DNA of 64,000 nt from Spirosoma validum (GTDB lineage: Bacteria > Bacteroidota > Bacteroidia > Cytophagales > Spirosomataceae), in assembly GCF_014699035.1 (NCBI RefSeq), contig NZ_JACXAA010000003.1, forward strand, positions 787,976-851,975. The letters are read 5' to 3'. The notes under the pieces were generated by a model. It saw only the letters and a program-made list of their open reading frames with translations. It ran no database searches and was not told the DNA's origin. Shown here piece after piece: positions 43,641-52,630 of this stretch. Position 1 is the stretch's first letter. Each line of letters starts with the position of its first letter. Made by a program: the position numbers and the translations under genes.

Positions 43641-44456
43641 TTGGCCTACACGCAACAGTCCTATACCGTGTCTCAAAAGCCCTATTCTGCCTATAGCGCT
43701 GAGGAGTTTGCCCTCGACGACCTGTTTGTGCGTTGGGTGCAACATCCTGACGACGAAGAGGTCGTTGCGTATTGGCAGAACTGGCTGGCGAAACATCCTT
43801 ACTGTATCGAGACAGTTGAAACCGCACGTGAACTTATTCTTACGGGCAGCCGATCCGCGTTACCGGCTCTATCTTCTGACGAAATTTCGTCGGTATGGGG
43901 GCGAATCCGCGAGTCGCTTCAGACGATGGAGGACGTTCGGCCTCTCCAGCCCGGTGTACGAGCCGTTGTCGGGTGGTGGTACTTTGGGCGTACAGTCGCG
44001 GCCATGCTGGGTGTGGTTCTGCTGATTGGCTGGGCGCTCTGGATGCAGTATGGACCGAATCAGTGCATTTCAAGCGTCAGTACATTAGCTAACCAGACCC
44101 GACAGATTCGGTTACCCGACAATTCGATCATGACGCTTCATCCCAGTAGTAGCGTTCGATACGCCCGCTGCTGGACTGATGAATCGCCACGGGCCGTTTG
44201 GCTGAATGGTGAAGCTGATTTTTCAGTTGTGCACCGCAATGATACGTCGTCGGCCCGTTTGTTTCGCGTTCATACCGCTGGCCTGACTATCGAAGCAGTT
44301 GGTACTACGTTTCAGGTACGCCATTCTTCCAAGGGCACCCGTGTAGCGCTTACATCCGGGCAGGTCAACTTACTCCTGAAACACCAAAAGACAATTCGGC
44401 TTCGGCCCGGCGAGTCGATCGAAGTAGCGACGGAATTGACAAAATCTTTACCCTAA
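43641..44456 (+). CDS. FecR-type anti-sigma factor
   Basis: A 271-residue single-pass membrane protein. The cytoplasmic part (1-110) holds FVRWVQHPDDEEVVAYWQNWLAKHP, the DUF4880-like anti-sigma motif. One membrane helix follows (about 112-133), then a periplasmic FecR domain with RQIRLPDNSIMTLHPSSSVRY, AVWLNGEADFSV and FRVHTAGLTIEAVGTTFQVR. In the usual circuit FecR relays a signal from a TonB-linked receptor to an ECF sigma factor, but no such gene is adjacent. The only usable start is a TTG at 43641; a TAA precedes it nine codons upstream with no ATG in between. It lies 28 bp before susC. Confidence 0.85.
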   Translation: MAYTQQSYTVSQKPYSAYSAEEFALDDLFVRWVQHPDDEEVVAYWQNWLAKHPYCIETVETARELILTGSRSALPALSSDEISSVWGRIRESLQTMEDVRPLQPGVRAVVGWWYFGRTVAAMLGVVLLIGWALWMQYGPNQCISSVSTLANQTRQIRLPDNSIMTLHPSSSVRYARCWTDESPRAVWLNGEADFSVVHRNDTSSARLFRVHTAGLTIEAVGTTFQVRHSSKGTRVALTSGQVNLLLKHQKTIRLRPGESIEVATELTKSLP

Positions 44457-44483
44457 TTCTTAAAACTTTTACCAAACCTATTT

Positions 44484-47400
44484 ATGTACACAACAATTAC
44501 CCAATCGCCACGGCGACCGTGGCTTTGTCTGCTCGGCCTGACAGCCCTTACGCTGTTAGGTCAGCCGACGCTTAGCTCCTCCTTTGCGAGGCCACTCCTA
44601 ATAGCAAATCCAGCACAAGAGCGTGCTGTAAGTGGTAAAGTATTATCGTCGGACGATAATAGTCCGTTACCGGGTGTCAACGTAGCGGTGAAAGGAACAT
44701 CGCGTGGAACGACCACCGATGCTAATGGTGAATACAAGATTAACGTACCGAACGAGCAAGCTGTGCTGGTGTTCTCGTCGGTGGGTTTCCAGGGCTCCGA
44801 AGTTGTGGTTGGTAATAAATCGACCGTTGACGTAACGCTTATTGCCGACAATAAAACTCTGAATGAGGTGGTTGTGGTCGGTTATGGTACCCAGAAGAAG
44901 AGTCAGTTGACAGGGGCAATTTCGTCGGTTTCATCGAAACAAATCACGGAGATGCCAATCACCAACCTGGGCCAGGCGATGCAGGGACGCGTAGCGGGTG
45001 TTGATGTAGCCCAATCGGGTAGTCGGCCCGGGACTACACCAACGATCCGGATTCGTGGTCGCCGTTCGTTTAACGCAGGTAACAATCCGTTGTACGTAGT
45101 GGATGGTATTCCACTTACCGGAGATCGAAACGAACTGTTGGGAACTCGTCCATTCGATTTTGTTTCGGGGGGGTACGAAGACCTCAATCCAAATGATATT
45201 GGCTCGATGGAAATCCTGAAAGATGCTACGTCCACCGCAATTTATGGGGCCAGAGGTGCCAACGGAGTCGTATTGGTAACGACCAAACGAGGTAATAACA
45301 ACGGGAAGACAACGATTAGCTACGATGCCTACGCGGGCGTTACCGATCCGCTGGATAAAGTTCACCTGTTCAGTGGACCTGAATTTGCCGAATACGTTCG
45401 GGAAGCCTATCGTGCCACAAATCTGTATAATGACGCGACTGGAAAGCCTGTGCCAACGGGTGTAGCCGATGCGTTTGCCGACTCAAAAGTTGCCGTGTTG
45501 GGTGGTGATCCCGCCGTAGCAGCAGGGATTGCCGCTAACCGGAATACTGATTATCAGTCGATGATTCTCAAACAGGGAGTTCAGCAAAGTCACTCGCTTG
45601 GTATTCAGGGCGGAAACGAAAAAACGCAGTTCTACATTTCTGCGGGGTATTTCCAGGATAAGGGAATCGTTCCTGGTCAGGATTACTCGCGTTATTCCGT
45701 CCGCGCCAATGTCGATCATCAAATTAATAAGGTTATCAAAGTTGGTGTTTCTTCATACATGATGTACAGCGTTCGAAACGGAGCTAACCTTAACCCATAC
45801 CGATTTACGCTCCAGCAAAACCCACTGGGCAGAGCGTATGACGACAATGGGAAGTTGATTTTTGCTCCAACAAACGATGCGCTGCTTACAAACCCTTTAT
45901 TTGAAATCATACCGGGAGCACAGATTGACAATATTAAGAAGTACCGGATTTTCAACAGTATTTATGCGGAGGCTAATATCCTTGAAGGGCTAAAGTACCG
46001 CGTCAATTTTGGCCCCGATTTCTCGGTGTCGCGCGCGGGTCGCTTTGTGGGTTCTCTAACGAACGATCGTAAAGGCGGTGACCCAACGGCTTCTAACAAC
46101 AGCCAGTTTGGGTTTAACTATACCTTGGAAAATATTGTGACCTATAACAAGACGTTTGGTGATCATAATCTAGGTATAACAGCACTCCAGTCCATTCAAC
46201 GGGATAATTTTGAGTACAATAACCAATCCGTACAAGGGGTTCCAGCTGAATCACAGGAGTTTTACAACACAGGTAATGCCAGTCTGGTATTAGGCGTAGG
46301 CAGCAACTTGATTCAGTGGACGCTCAACTCATTCATGGGCCGGATCAATTATGACTACAAAGATAAATACCTGGTAACCGCTACGTTACGGCGGGATGGC
46401 TCAAGCCGTTTCGGTGAAAACACGAAATACGGTAACTTCCCAGGTATCGCCCTGGCCTGGAACATCAATAATGAAGATTTTCTGAAAGACGTTACCTGGC
46501 TTGATCAGTTGAAACTGCGGGTTAGCCGGGGTTCTGTAGGGAATCAGGGCGTAGTGCCTTATCAAACACAGGGCTTGTTGGGCCGCACCGTTTATGCGTG
46601 GGGTAATGCTGGCGCGTATGGCTATCGCCCAAGCACAATTGGTAACCCAGATTTGAAGTGGGAAACATCAACCTCATCAAACATTGGGGTAGACTTTAGC
46701 CTCTGGCGCGGTCGGGTGGCTGGTTCCATCGAACTCTATCAAACGAATACGACTGACCTGTTGCTGTCCGACCAGTTGCCAACCTCTATCGGCTTTAACG
46801 CGGTGACGAAGAACGTAGGCGAAACGCGTAACCGGGGGATTGAAATCAGTGTATCGACCGTTAACGTCAATTCAAAAAGCGGGTTTAAGTGGACATCGGA
46901 GTTTGCCTTTACTAAGAACAATGAAGCCATTATTTCGCTATACAATGGTCCCGTTGATGACCTGGGGAATAAGTGGTTTATCGGAAAACCGTTAACTGCT
47001 TACTTTGACTACAAGAAGGCGGGTATTTGGCAGACGAACGAAGCCGATGCCGCTAAATCATACCAAAGCTCCGTTGGTCAAATTAAAGTGCTGGACAGTA
47101 ACGGTCTTGGTGCCGATGGGAAGTTGACAGGTGTGCCTGATGGGAAAATTACTCCTGATGATCGCGTGTTCTTAGGGTCGGATATTCCCAACTTCAGTGC
47201 CGGGATAACGAACCGACTAACCTTCAAAGGATTCGACTTGTCGTTCTTCGTGTATGGTCGCTTTGGTCAGACAATTCTGAGCGGATTCCACCGGGATAAT
47301 AACCAATTAGCGGGTCGTTATCAGCAAATTAAGGTAGATTATTGGACGCCCAACAACCCAACAAACGAATTCCCACAACCCAAATCGAACCAGGAGTTTC

Positions 47401-47669
47401 CTGTTTACAACACGGCCCTGTTTTACTTCGATGGTACGTTCGTGAAAGTTCGTAATATCAATTTTGGCTATACGTTCTCGTCTAAATTAACCCAGAGATT
47501 GAGAATGCAGTCGCTACGTGTATTTACCAGTATCCAGCAGCCATTCATCTTTTCAACATACCGGTCGAAGTACAACGGTGTTGATCCTGAAACCGCTGAT
47601 GGCACGATCAACAATGATGTCGTACCGGCAACTCGGATAACCACATTCGGTTTGAACGTTAAATTCTAA
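44484..47669 (+). CDS. SusC/RagA-family TonB-linked outer-membrane transporter
   Basis: A 1061-residue TonB-dependent receptor. A signal peptide (about 1-36) is followed by a carboxypeptidase-regulatory-like domain (AVSGKVLSSDDNSPLPGVNVAVKG; about 48-130). Next comes the TonB box and plug with NEVVVVGYGTQKKSQLTGAIS and IRGRRSFNAGNNPLYVVDG, then a 22-strand barrel ending TTFGLNVKF. With SusD it forms a bin-and-lid complex that imports large ligands, mostly oligosaccharides. The preceding FecR and the downstream SusD make a standard locus. The sugar is not defined by the sequence. Confidence 0.95.
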   Translation: MYTTITQSPRRPWLCLLGLTALTLLGQPTLSSSFARPLLIANPAQERAVSGKVLSSDDNSPLPGVNVAVKGTSRGTTTDANGEYKINVPNEQAVLVFSSVGFQGSEVVVGNKSTVDVTLIADNKTLNEVVVVGYGTQKKSQLTGAISSVSSKQITEMPITNLGQAMQGRVAGVDVAQSGSRPGTTPTIRIRGRRSFNAGNNPLYVVDGIPLTGDRNELLGTRPFDFVSGGYEDLNPNDIGSMEILKDATSTAIYGARGANGVVLVTTKRGNNNGKTTISYDAYAGVTDPLDKVHLFSGPEFAEYVREAYRATNLYNDATGKPVPTGVADAFADSKVAVLGGDPAVAAGIAANRNTDYQSMILKQGVQQSHSLGIQGGNEKTQFYISAGYFQDKGIVPGQDYSRYSVRANVDHQINKVIKVGVSSYMMYSVRNGANLNPYRFTLQQNPLGRAYDDNGKLIFAPTNDALLTNPLFEIIPGAQIDNIKKYRIFNSIYAEANILEGLKYRVNFGPDFSVSRAGRFVGSLTNDRKGGDPTASNNSQFGFNYTLENIVTYNKTFGDHNLGITALQSIQRDNFEYNNQSVQGVPAESQEFYNTGNASLVLGVGSNLIQWTLNSFMGRINYDYKDKYLVTATLRRDGSSRFGENTKYGNFPGIALAWNINNEDFLKDVTWLDQLKLRVSRGSVGNQGVVPYQTQGLLGRTVYAWGNAGAYGYRPSTIGNPDLKWETSTSSNIGVDFSLWRGRVAGSIELYQTNTTDLLLSDQLPTSIGFNAVTKNVGETRNRGIEISVSTVNVNSKSGFKWTSEFAFTKNNEAIISLYNGPVDDLGNKWFIGKPLTAYFDYKKAGIWQTNEADAAKSYQSSVGQIKVLDSNGLGADGKLTGVPDGKITPDDRVFLGSDIPNFSAGITNRLTFKGFDLSFFVYGRFGQTILSGFHRDNNQLAGRYQQIKVDYWTPNNPTNEFPQPKSNQEFPVYNTALFYFDGTFVKVRNINFGYTFSSKLTQRLRMQSLRVFTSIQQPFIFSTYRSKYNGVDPETADGTINNDVVPATRITTFGLNVKF

Positions 47670-47758
47670 GCACATACGTAATCGTTGGTTCAGACGTATG
47701 ACCTGACTTATGATTCCTGCCGCTTTATGTGCCCATAACAATCTTTAGATATAAAAAC

Positions 47759-49468
47759 ATGAACTCTATAATAAATGCAAAATCATTCCGCATCCTGGGT
47801 CTGGCAGCGCTCCTGCTTAGCGGTCAGGCTTGCAAGGATGTGCTGGAAGAAAAAGTAATCTCCAGTATTGGTAATGATTACGTTAATACCCCAAAGGGAT
47901 TTGAAGATGCAGCCAAAGCCGCTTACGCTCCTTTGCGAAGTTTCTATGGCACACAGCAGGGCCTGACTATGACCGAGTTTGGCACTGATCTCTATGCAAC
48001 AGGTGCCGATGGTGGTTATAAGGGCTTTCATTTCTACGATACCCAACTAAACAGCTTTGTGGATTTTCTACAAAATGTTTGGGAAGAATTGTATCGGGGA
48101 ATTAATACCTGTAATTCGGTTATCGAACGTGCTCCGGCGGCTAGCGTTTCAGACGCTATCAAAAAGCTACGGGTGGCCGAAGCGAAATTCCTGCGGGCGC
48201 ACTACTACTTTATTCTTGTGCAACAATGGGGTGGTGTCGATTTACGATTGACGGAAACACTGCTCCCTACTAAGAAAACCAGCCGGGCAACGGAAGCTGA
48301 TATATACAAAGCGATCCTGTCCGATCTCGAATCAGCCGTACCGGATTTAGATCCTAAAATCAGATCGGCAGATTACGGCCGCGCTACCAAAGCCGCTGCT
48401 GAACACCTGCTGGCCCGCGTGTATCTGACCAAAGCAACCTCGTCGGCCAAAGCGGCTGATGATTATGCGAAAGCCGCTACGTATGCCCAGAGCGTAATTG
48501 CCAATTATGGATTCAAATTGTTGCCTGACTTTGCCAGTGTATTTGCACAGGGTGCTGGTGAAATCAACGACGAGGTCATCTTTGCGGTTCAGTACACGTC
48601 TGATCCATTGACGAACGCGTCAACTCCTCCGGTAGCCAATTCTGGGGGTAACACCGGCGGTAACAATCTGCACTTGTTCTTTGGCATGCAGTACGACGTG
48701 CAGGCGGGTATGGTTCGTGATATTTTTTATGGACGTCCCTTCAAGCGATTACGCCCAACGAAGTTTGCGCTGGAAACTGTTTTCAAAGATCGGGTCAATG
48801 ACTCCCGCTACAAAAAGACGTTCAGAGACACCTGGCTGAGTAACGCCCCTGGCACATACAATACAGCCTTCGACGATTCTAAAAAGACAGTAACCTTTAA
48901 AGCAGGTGACACCGCCATCTACATTCCTGGGGTAGAATGGACGCCGGCACAGCGGGCAGCTAAACCGTATCAGGTGCTGGTACCCAGTGCTTATAATGAA
49001 GCTTTGTTTCCCACGCTGCAAAAATTCTTCGACCCCCTCCGTCCGGACCGGACCTACGAACCGGGTAGTCGTGATTATTTGGCGTTCCGCCTAGCCGAAA
49101 CGTATCTAATCCTGGCCGAAGCTCAACTGAAACTGGGCAAAACAGCAGAAGCTACAACCGCTATTAATGTGGTTCGTCGTCGGGCGGCTTGGCCTGGAAG
49201 AGAAGCGGCCATGGAAATAACGTCTGCTCAGATGGATATGGAAATGATTTATCAGGAACGAGGTCGCGAACTCCTGGGCGAACAAACACGCTGGATGGAT
49301 TTGAAGCGTTGGGGAAATCTGGTTGAGCGGGTTAAATTATATAACCCTCAGGCCGCTCCGAACGTAAAAGATATACACAACCTACGGCCTATTCCACAAA
49401 CGCAGATTGATCGCACCGAGAAATCGGCTGACGGATCGGTAGGTTTTGCCCAGAATCCGGGCTATTAA
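47759..49468 (+). CDS. SusD/RagB-family outer-membrane lipoprotein
   Basis: A 569-residue lipoprotein from the ATG at 47759; the leader ends LLSGQAC, a lipobox. It has the SusD N-terminal fold (FVDFLQNVWEELYRGINTCNSVIERA), the AEAKFLRAHYYF helix of the TPR-like part, and a C-terminal RagB/SusD domain (EMIYQERGRELLGEQTRWMDLKRWG). SusD binds the ligand at the cell surface and forms the lid over SusC. It begins 89 bp after susC. The inverted repeat at 49475-49561 follows its stop. Confidence 0.93.
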   Translation: MNSIINAKSFRILGLAALLLSGQACKDVLEEKVISSIGNDYVNTPKGFEDAAKAAYAPLRSFYGTQQGLTMTEFGTDLYATGADGGYKGFHFYDTQLNSFVDFLQNVWEELYRGINTCNSVIERAPAASVSDAIKKLRVAEAKFLRAHYYFILVQQWGGVDLRLTETLLPTKKTSRATEADIYKAILSDLESAVPDLDPKIRSADYGRATKAAAEHLLARVYLTKATSSAKAADDYAKAATYAQSVIANYGFKLLPDFASVFAQGAGEINDEVIFAVQYTSDPLTNASTPPVANSGGNTGGNNLHLFFGMQYDVQAGMVRDIFYGRPFKRLRPTKFALETVFKDRVNDSRYKKTFRDTWLSNAPGTYNTAFDDSKKTVTFKAGDTAIYIPGVEWTPAQRAAKPYQVLVPSAYNEALFPTLQKFFDPLRPDRTYEPGSRDYLAFRLAETYLILAEAQLKLGKTAEATTAINVVRRRAAWPGREAAMEITSAQMDMEMIYQERGRELLGEQTRWMDLKRWGNLVERVKLYNPQAAPNVKDIHNLRPIPQTQIDRTEKSADGSVGFAQNPGY

Positions 49469-49474
49469 ATAAAC

Positions 49475-49561
49475 AAAGAGTGAAAGAGCGAATGAGTGAA
49501 TATGCGACATGGCTGATGCCTGTTTTATGCATTTTTTCACTCATTCGCTCTTTCACTCTTT
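49475..49561. repeat. Perfect 26-bp inverted repeat after susD
   Basis: The arm 49475-49500 (AAAGAGTGAAAGAGCGAATG and on) has its exact complement at 49536-49561, with a 35-nt spacer. The arm itself is partly repetitive (GTGAA, GAGCGAAT). It follows the susD stop by 6 bp and could be a terminator or repeat element. No clear T-run follows. Confidence 0.75.
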
Positions 49562-49630
49562 ATATGTAGTAGATACTTGATTCGCTGACTTTAGATAATA
49601 GTCTCAAAAGCGTTAAAACCGTTACGTAGT

Positions 49631-51046
49631 ATGTCTTTCGAAACAAAAGCTGCCCTTTCCCGGAGAAAGTTTCTGGATCTGGCCGCCAAAGGCACTCTGG
49701 CATCGACAACCCTCATTACGGGTTTCCCATCGATTGTGCCAGCTTCGGTGTTTGGTAAAAACGCCCCCAGCAATCGCATCAACGTAGCGGCTATTGGCAC
49801 CGGTCGAATTTCCCGAGGGCACGATATGCCCGGCGTTTGGCAATACGACAACGCGCTTATTATGGCTGTCTGTGATCTCGATACCAAGCGGGCTGATGAG
49901 GCCAAAAAACTGGTCAATGGGTATTATGCCAAGAAAACCGGTAAGGATTACGACGGCGTTAAGGTGTATCACGACTATCGGGAGTTATTACTTAATAAAG
50001 ATATCGATGCTGTCATTGTCAGTACACCTGACCACTGGCACGCGCCCATCGTGGTCGATGCTGTTCGGGCTAAGAAAGACGTATACATGCAGAAACCTGC
50101 CTCGCTCACCATTTCGGAAGGGCGCATGATGGCCGATGCCGTGAAACAGTCGAAGCAGATTGTGCAGGTGGGTAGCCAGCAACGCTCATCGGAACAGTTC
50201 CGCTATGCCGCTGAATTGGTACGTAACGGACGTATCGGGCAGTTAAAAACGGTATACGTCGGTTTGCCGGGCGATCCATCAGGGAATGAGGAGCCAGAAA
50301 TGCCGGTTCCGAAAAACCTGAACTACGACATGTGGTTAGGGACAACCCCCGAAATGTATTACACAGAAAAACGAGTGCATCCACAGGCCGATTATGACCG
50401 GCCGGGCTGGTTACGCTGCGAGCAGTTCGGAGCGGGTATGATTACGGGCTGGGGTTCCCACCACGTCGATTGTGCACACTGGGCCATGAATACCGAACAT
50501 ACCGGACCGATAGAAATCTGGGGAAAAGCTGACTTTCCCAAAAGTGGTTTGTGGGATGTACACGGTATTTTCCGTACGGAAGCCATGTATGAGAATGGTG
50601 TGCACATGATCGTGAGCAACGAAATTCCCAATGGCATTAAGTTTGAGGGAACGGAGGGCTGGATTTTTGTCTCTCGTGGCGACGCATCCGTAACGGCCAG
50701 CGATCCGGTTGCCAAACAAAACGCGGCTAAAAAACTTGATGCCAGCGACCCAAAACTCCTGACATCGGTCATTGGACCAAACGAGACTCATCTGACGGTT
50801 AGCAAAGAGCACCACGGCAACTGGCTGGAAAGCATCGTGAGCCGAAAAGAGCCGATTGCTCCAGCTGAAATCGGTCACCGCTCGTGTTCGGCCTGTTTGC
50901 TTCATCATGCAGCCATGAAACTAAATCGGAAGCTCTATTGGGACCCCAAGAAAGAACAATTCAAAAACGACCCGGAAGCCAGTAAACTCTTATCTCGTAC
51001 GCAACGGGCACCGTATGCGATAAAGATGATGGCATCGGCGAAATAG
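49631..51046 (+). CDS. Gfo/Idh/MocA-family oxidoreductase with Tat-type leader
   Basis: A 471-residue oxidoreductase. Residues about 1-40 have the twin-arginine pattern SRRKFLDLA followed by a hydrophobic stretch and a likely cleavage site, so it is probably exported folded with its cofactor. The NAD(P)-binding domain has INVAAIGTGRI, DAVIVSTPDHWH and DVYMQKPASLT; the last has the EKP-like Lys in place of the usual EKP motif (here QKP). The C-terminal domain has GSHHVDCAHWAMN, where the His likely acts in catalysis. The family oxidises or reduces sugars and inositols. It follows susD and is probably part of the same transcript. Confidence 0.85.
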   Translation: MSFETKAALSRRKFLDLAAKGTLASTTLITGFPSIVPASVFGKNAPSNRINVAAIGTGRISRGHDMPGVWQYDNALIMAVCDLDTKRADEAKKLVNGYYAKKTGKDYDGVKVYHDYRELLLNKDIDAVIVSTPDHWHAPIVVDAVRAKKDVYMQKPASLTISEGRMMADAVKQSKQIVQVGSQQRSSEQFRYAAELVRNGRIGQLKTVYVGLPGDPSGNEEPEMPVPKNLNYDMWLGTTPEMYYTEKRVHPQADYDRPGWLRCEQFGAGMITGWGSHHVDCAHWAMNTEHTGPIEIWGKADFPKSGLWDVHGIFRTEAMYENGVHMIVSNEIPNGIKFEGTEGWIFVSRGDASVTASDPVAKQNAAKKLDASDPKLLTSVIGPNETHLTVSKEHHGNWLESIVSRKEPIAPAEIGHRSCSACLLHHAAMKLNRKLYWDPKKEQFKNDPEASKLLSRTQRAPYAIKMMASAK

Positions 51047-51062
51047 CCATTGGAATTTTCAT

Positions 51063-51131
51063 TTTTGCCGGGTTTTAACCCAACATACATTACAACTCTT
51101 ACTACAATTGCGCCGGGGTTCTAGCCCGGCG
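51063..51131. repeat. REP-like palindromes between oxidoreductase genes
   Basis: Two related palindromic units lie in inverted orientation. The left one is TTTTTGCCGGGTTTTAACCC (51063-51082), with GGGTT-TT-AACCC at its centre. The right one is a 7-bp stem CGCCGGG (51111-51117) and CCCGGCG (51125-51131) around GTTCTAG. The complement of the right unit resembles the left unit (ATTTTCGCCGGG versus ATTTTTGCCGGG). This pair-and-spacer layout is that of a REPIN. Confidence 0.55.
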
Positions 51132-51145
51132 AAAATAATAGGTTC

Positions 51146-52525
51146 ATGAAGTTTATACCCTTTGTCAGTAGCTTATGTATGGCCGCGTTAACTACCGCTT
51201 GCCAATCGTCAGAAAAAAGTGAAAAAGTGAAGGACGAAGTCCGGCTCATTACACTGGATCCTGGTCATTTTCATGCCGCGCTTGTGCAGAAAAATATGCT
51301 CGAAGGTGTAGACTCGGTAGTGCATGTCTACGCACCCGACGGACCGGATTTGCAATTGCATCTGGACAAAATTCAGGGTTTTAACACCCGCCCGGATGAT
51401 CCTACCCATTGGAAAGAAGAAGTCTATAAAGGGGCCGATTTCTTCGACAAAATGATCGCCGATAAGGCTGGTAACGTAGTAGTTATGGCGGGGAACAATC
51501 GTCTGAAAACGGACTACATTCAGAAAACCATTGGGGCTGGCTTTAACGTACTGGCCGATAAACCAATGGTCATCAGCGCGTCGAACTTCGATCAGCTGAA
51601 AGAATCGTTTGCTACGGCCGAGAAAAATAAGGTGTTGCTGTACGATATCATGACTGAGCGGTATGAAATCACGACCATGCTCCAGCGGGCATTTTCCAGA
51701 ATTCCGGACGTATTTGGTACGTTAGAGAAGGGCACGCCCGAAAATCCCGCCGTGACGAAAGAAAGCGTTCACCATTTTTATAAGAACGTATCGGGAAGCG
51801 TGCTGACCCGTCCGGCCTGGTTTATGGACGTAGCGCAGCAAGGCGAAGGGATAGTAGACGTAACGACTCACCTGGTGGATCTGGTACAGTGGGAATGCTT
51901 CCCCGATCAGGTAATTGACTACCAAAAAGACATTAAGCTGACGTCGGCTCGACGCTGGACTACAGATATGAGTCTGAGCCAGTTCAAAGCCATTACGAAA
52001 CAGAATACGTTTCCGGATTATCTCAAAAAGGACGTAGTAAAAGACAGTATTCTGCGGGTGTATAGCAATGGTGAGATCAATTATCAGCTACGGGGTGTCA
52101 ATGCTAAGGTTTCCGTTACGTGGGCCTACAAAGCACCTGAAGGTGCAGGTGATACGCATTATTCGATCATGCGCGGTACAAAGGCAAATCTGATTATCCG
52201 TCAGGCCGCTGCCCAACAATACAAACCAACGCTCTATCTTGAAGCAATACCCGGTAATAAAACTTTAGAAGCATCAATAAAAGCCGCGCTGCCCAAAATT
52301 CAGCAGGAATTTCCGGGGATTGAGGTGAAGAAAGTAGCGTCGGGCTGGGAAGTAATTATTCCCTCAACATACAAAGAAGGCCACGAAGCGCATTTTGGTC
52401 GGGTAGCCCAGAAATACCTGGATTACCTGAAATCGGGCAGTCTGCCTGCCTGGGAAGTACCGAACATGATTGCCAAGTACTACACAACAACCCAGGCGCT
52501 GGAACTGGCGAAGAAAACGAAATAA
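51146..52525 (+). CDS. Lipoprotein oxidoreductase of the Gfo/Idh/MocA type
   Basis: A 459-residue lipoprotein; the leader ends LTTAC, a lipobox. The Rossmann half starts EVRLITLDPGHFHAALVQ and has VVVMAGNNRLKTDYIQ, then NVLADKPMVIS, where DKP replaces the EKP of typical members. The C-terminal half has GEGIVDVTTHLVDLVQWE, with the conserved His, and long insertions. The length and the PGHFHAAL start fit the group of putative oxidoreductases with a special C-terminal domain found next to SusCD pairs. It is probably periplasmic or outer-membrane anchored. It is the middle gene of three oxidoreductases. Confidence 0.8.
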   Translation: MKFIPFVSSLCMAALTTACQSSEKSEKVKDEVRLITLDPGHFHAALVQKNMLEGVDSVVHVYAPDGPDLQLHLDKIQGFNTRPDDPTHWKEEVYKGADFFDKMIADKAGNVVVMAGNNRLKTDYIQKTIGAGFNVLADKPMVISASNFDQLKESFATAEKNKVLLYDIMTERYEITTMLQRAFSRIPDVFGTLEKGTPENPAVTKESVHHFYKNVSGSVLTRPAWFMDVAQQGEGIVDVTTHLVDLVQWECFPDQVIDYQKDIKLTSARRWTTDMSLSQFKAITKQNTFPDYLKKDVVKDSILRVYSNGEINYQLRGVNAKVSVTWAYKAPEGAGDTHYSIMRGTKANLIIRQAAAQQYKPTLYLEAIPGNKTLEASIKAALPKIQQEFPGIEVKKVASGWEVIIPSTYKEGHEAHFGRVAQKYLDYLKSGSLPAWEVPNMIAKYYTTTQALELAKKTK

Positions 52526-52530
52526 ATTAA

Positions 52531-52625
52531 GTAGCCTGGCCGGGCTGGCGTACCAGCGGCCACGTCCGGGCGTAAATATTATTCACCCAAACGTGGCCGC
52601 TGGTACGCCAGCCCGGCCAGGCTAC
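52531..52625. repeat. Perfect 35-bp inverted repeat, REPIN-like
   Basis: The left arm 52531-52565 (GTAGCCTGGCCGGGCTGGCG and on) is exactly complementary to 52591-52625, with a 25-nt spacer. Each arm contains GCTGG-CGTA-CCAGC, which is palindromic. A single unit of the same family lies at 36598-36639, and a fragment GGCCAGGCTAC at 55194-55204. The right arm ends 5 bp before the next ATG (52631). It lies inside what should be one operon. Confidence 0.9.
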
Positions 52626-52630
52626 CTCGT

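Noticed and set aside
44500..47600. Overlapping minus-strand frames within susC
   Set aside because: They are short shadows with no domain pattern, and the TonB-receptor frame is unbroken.
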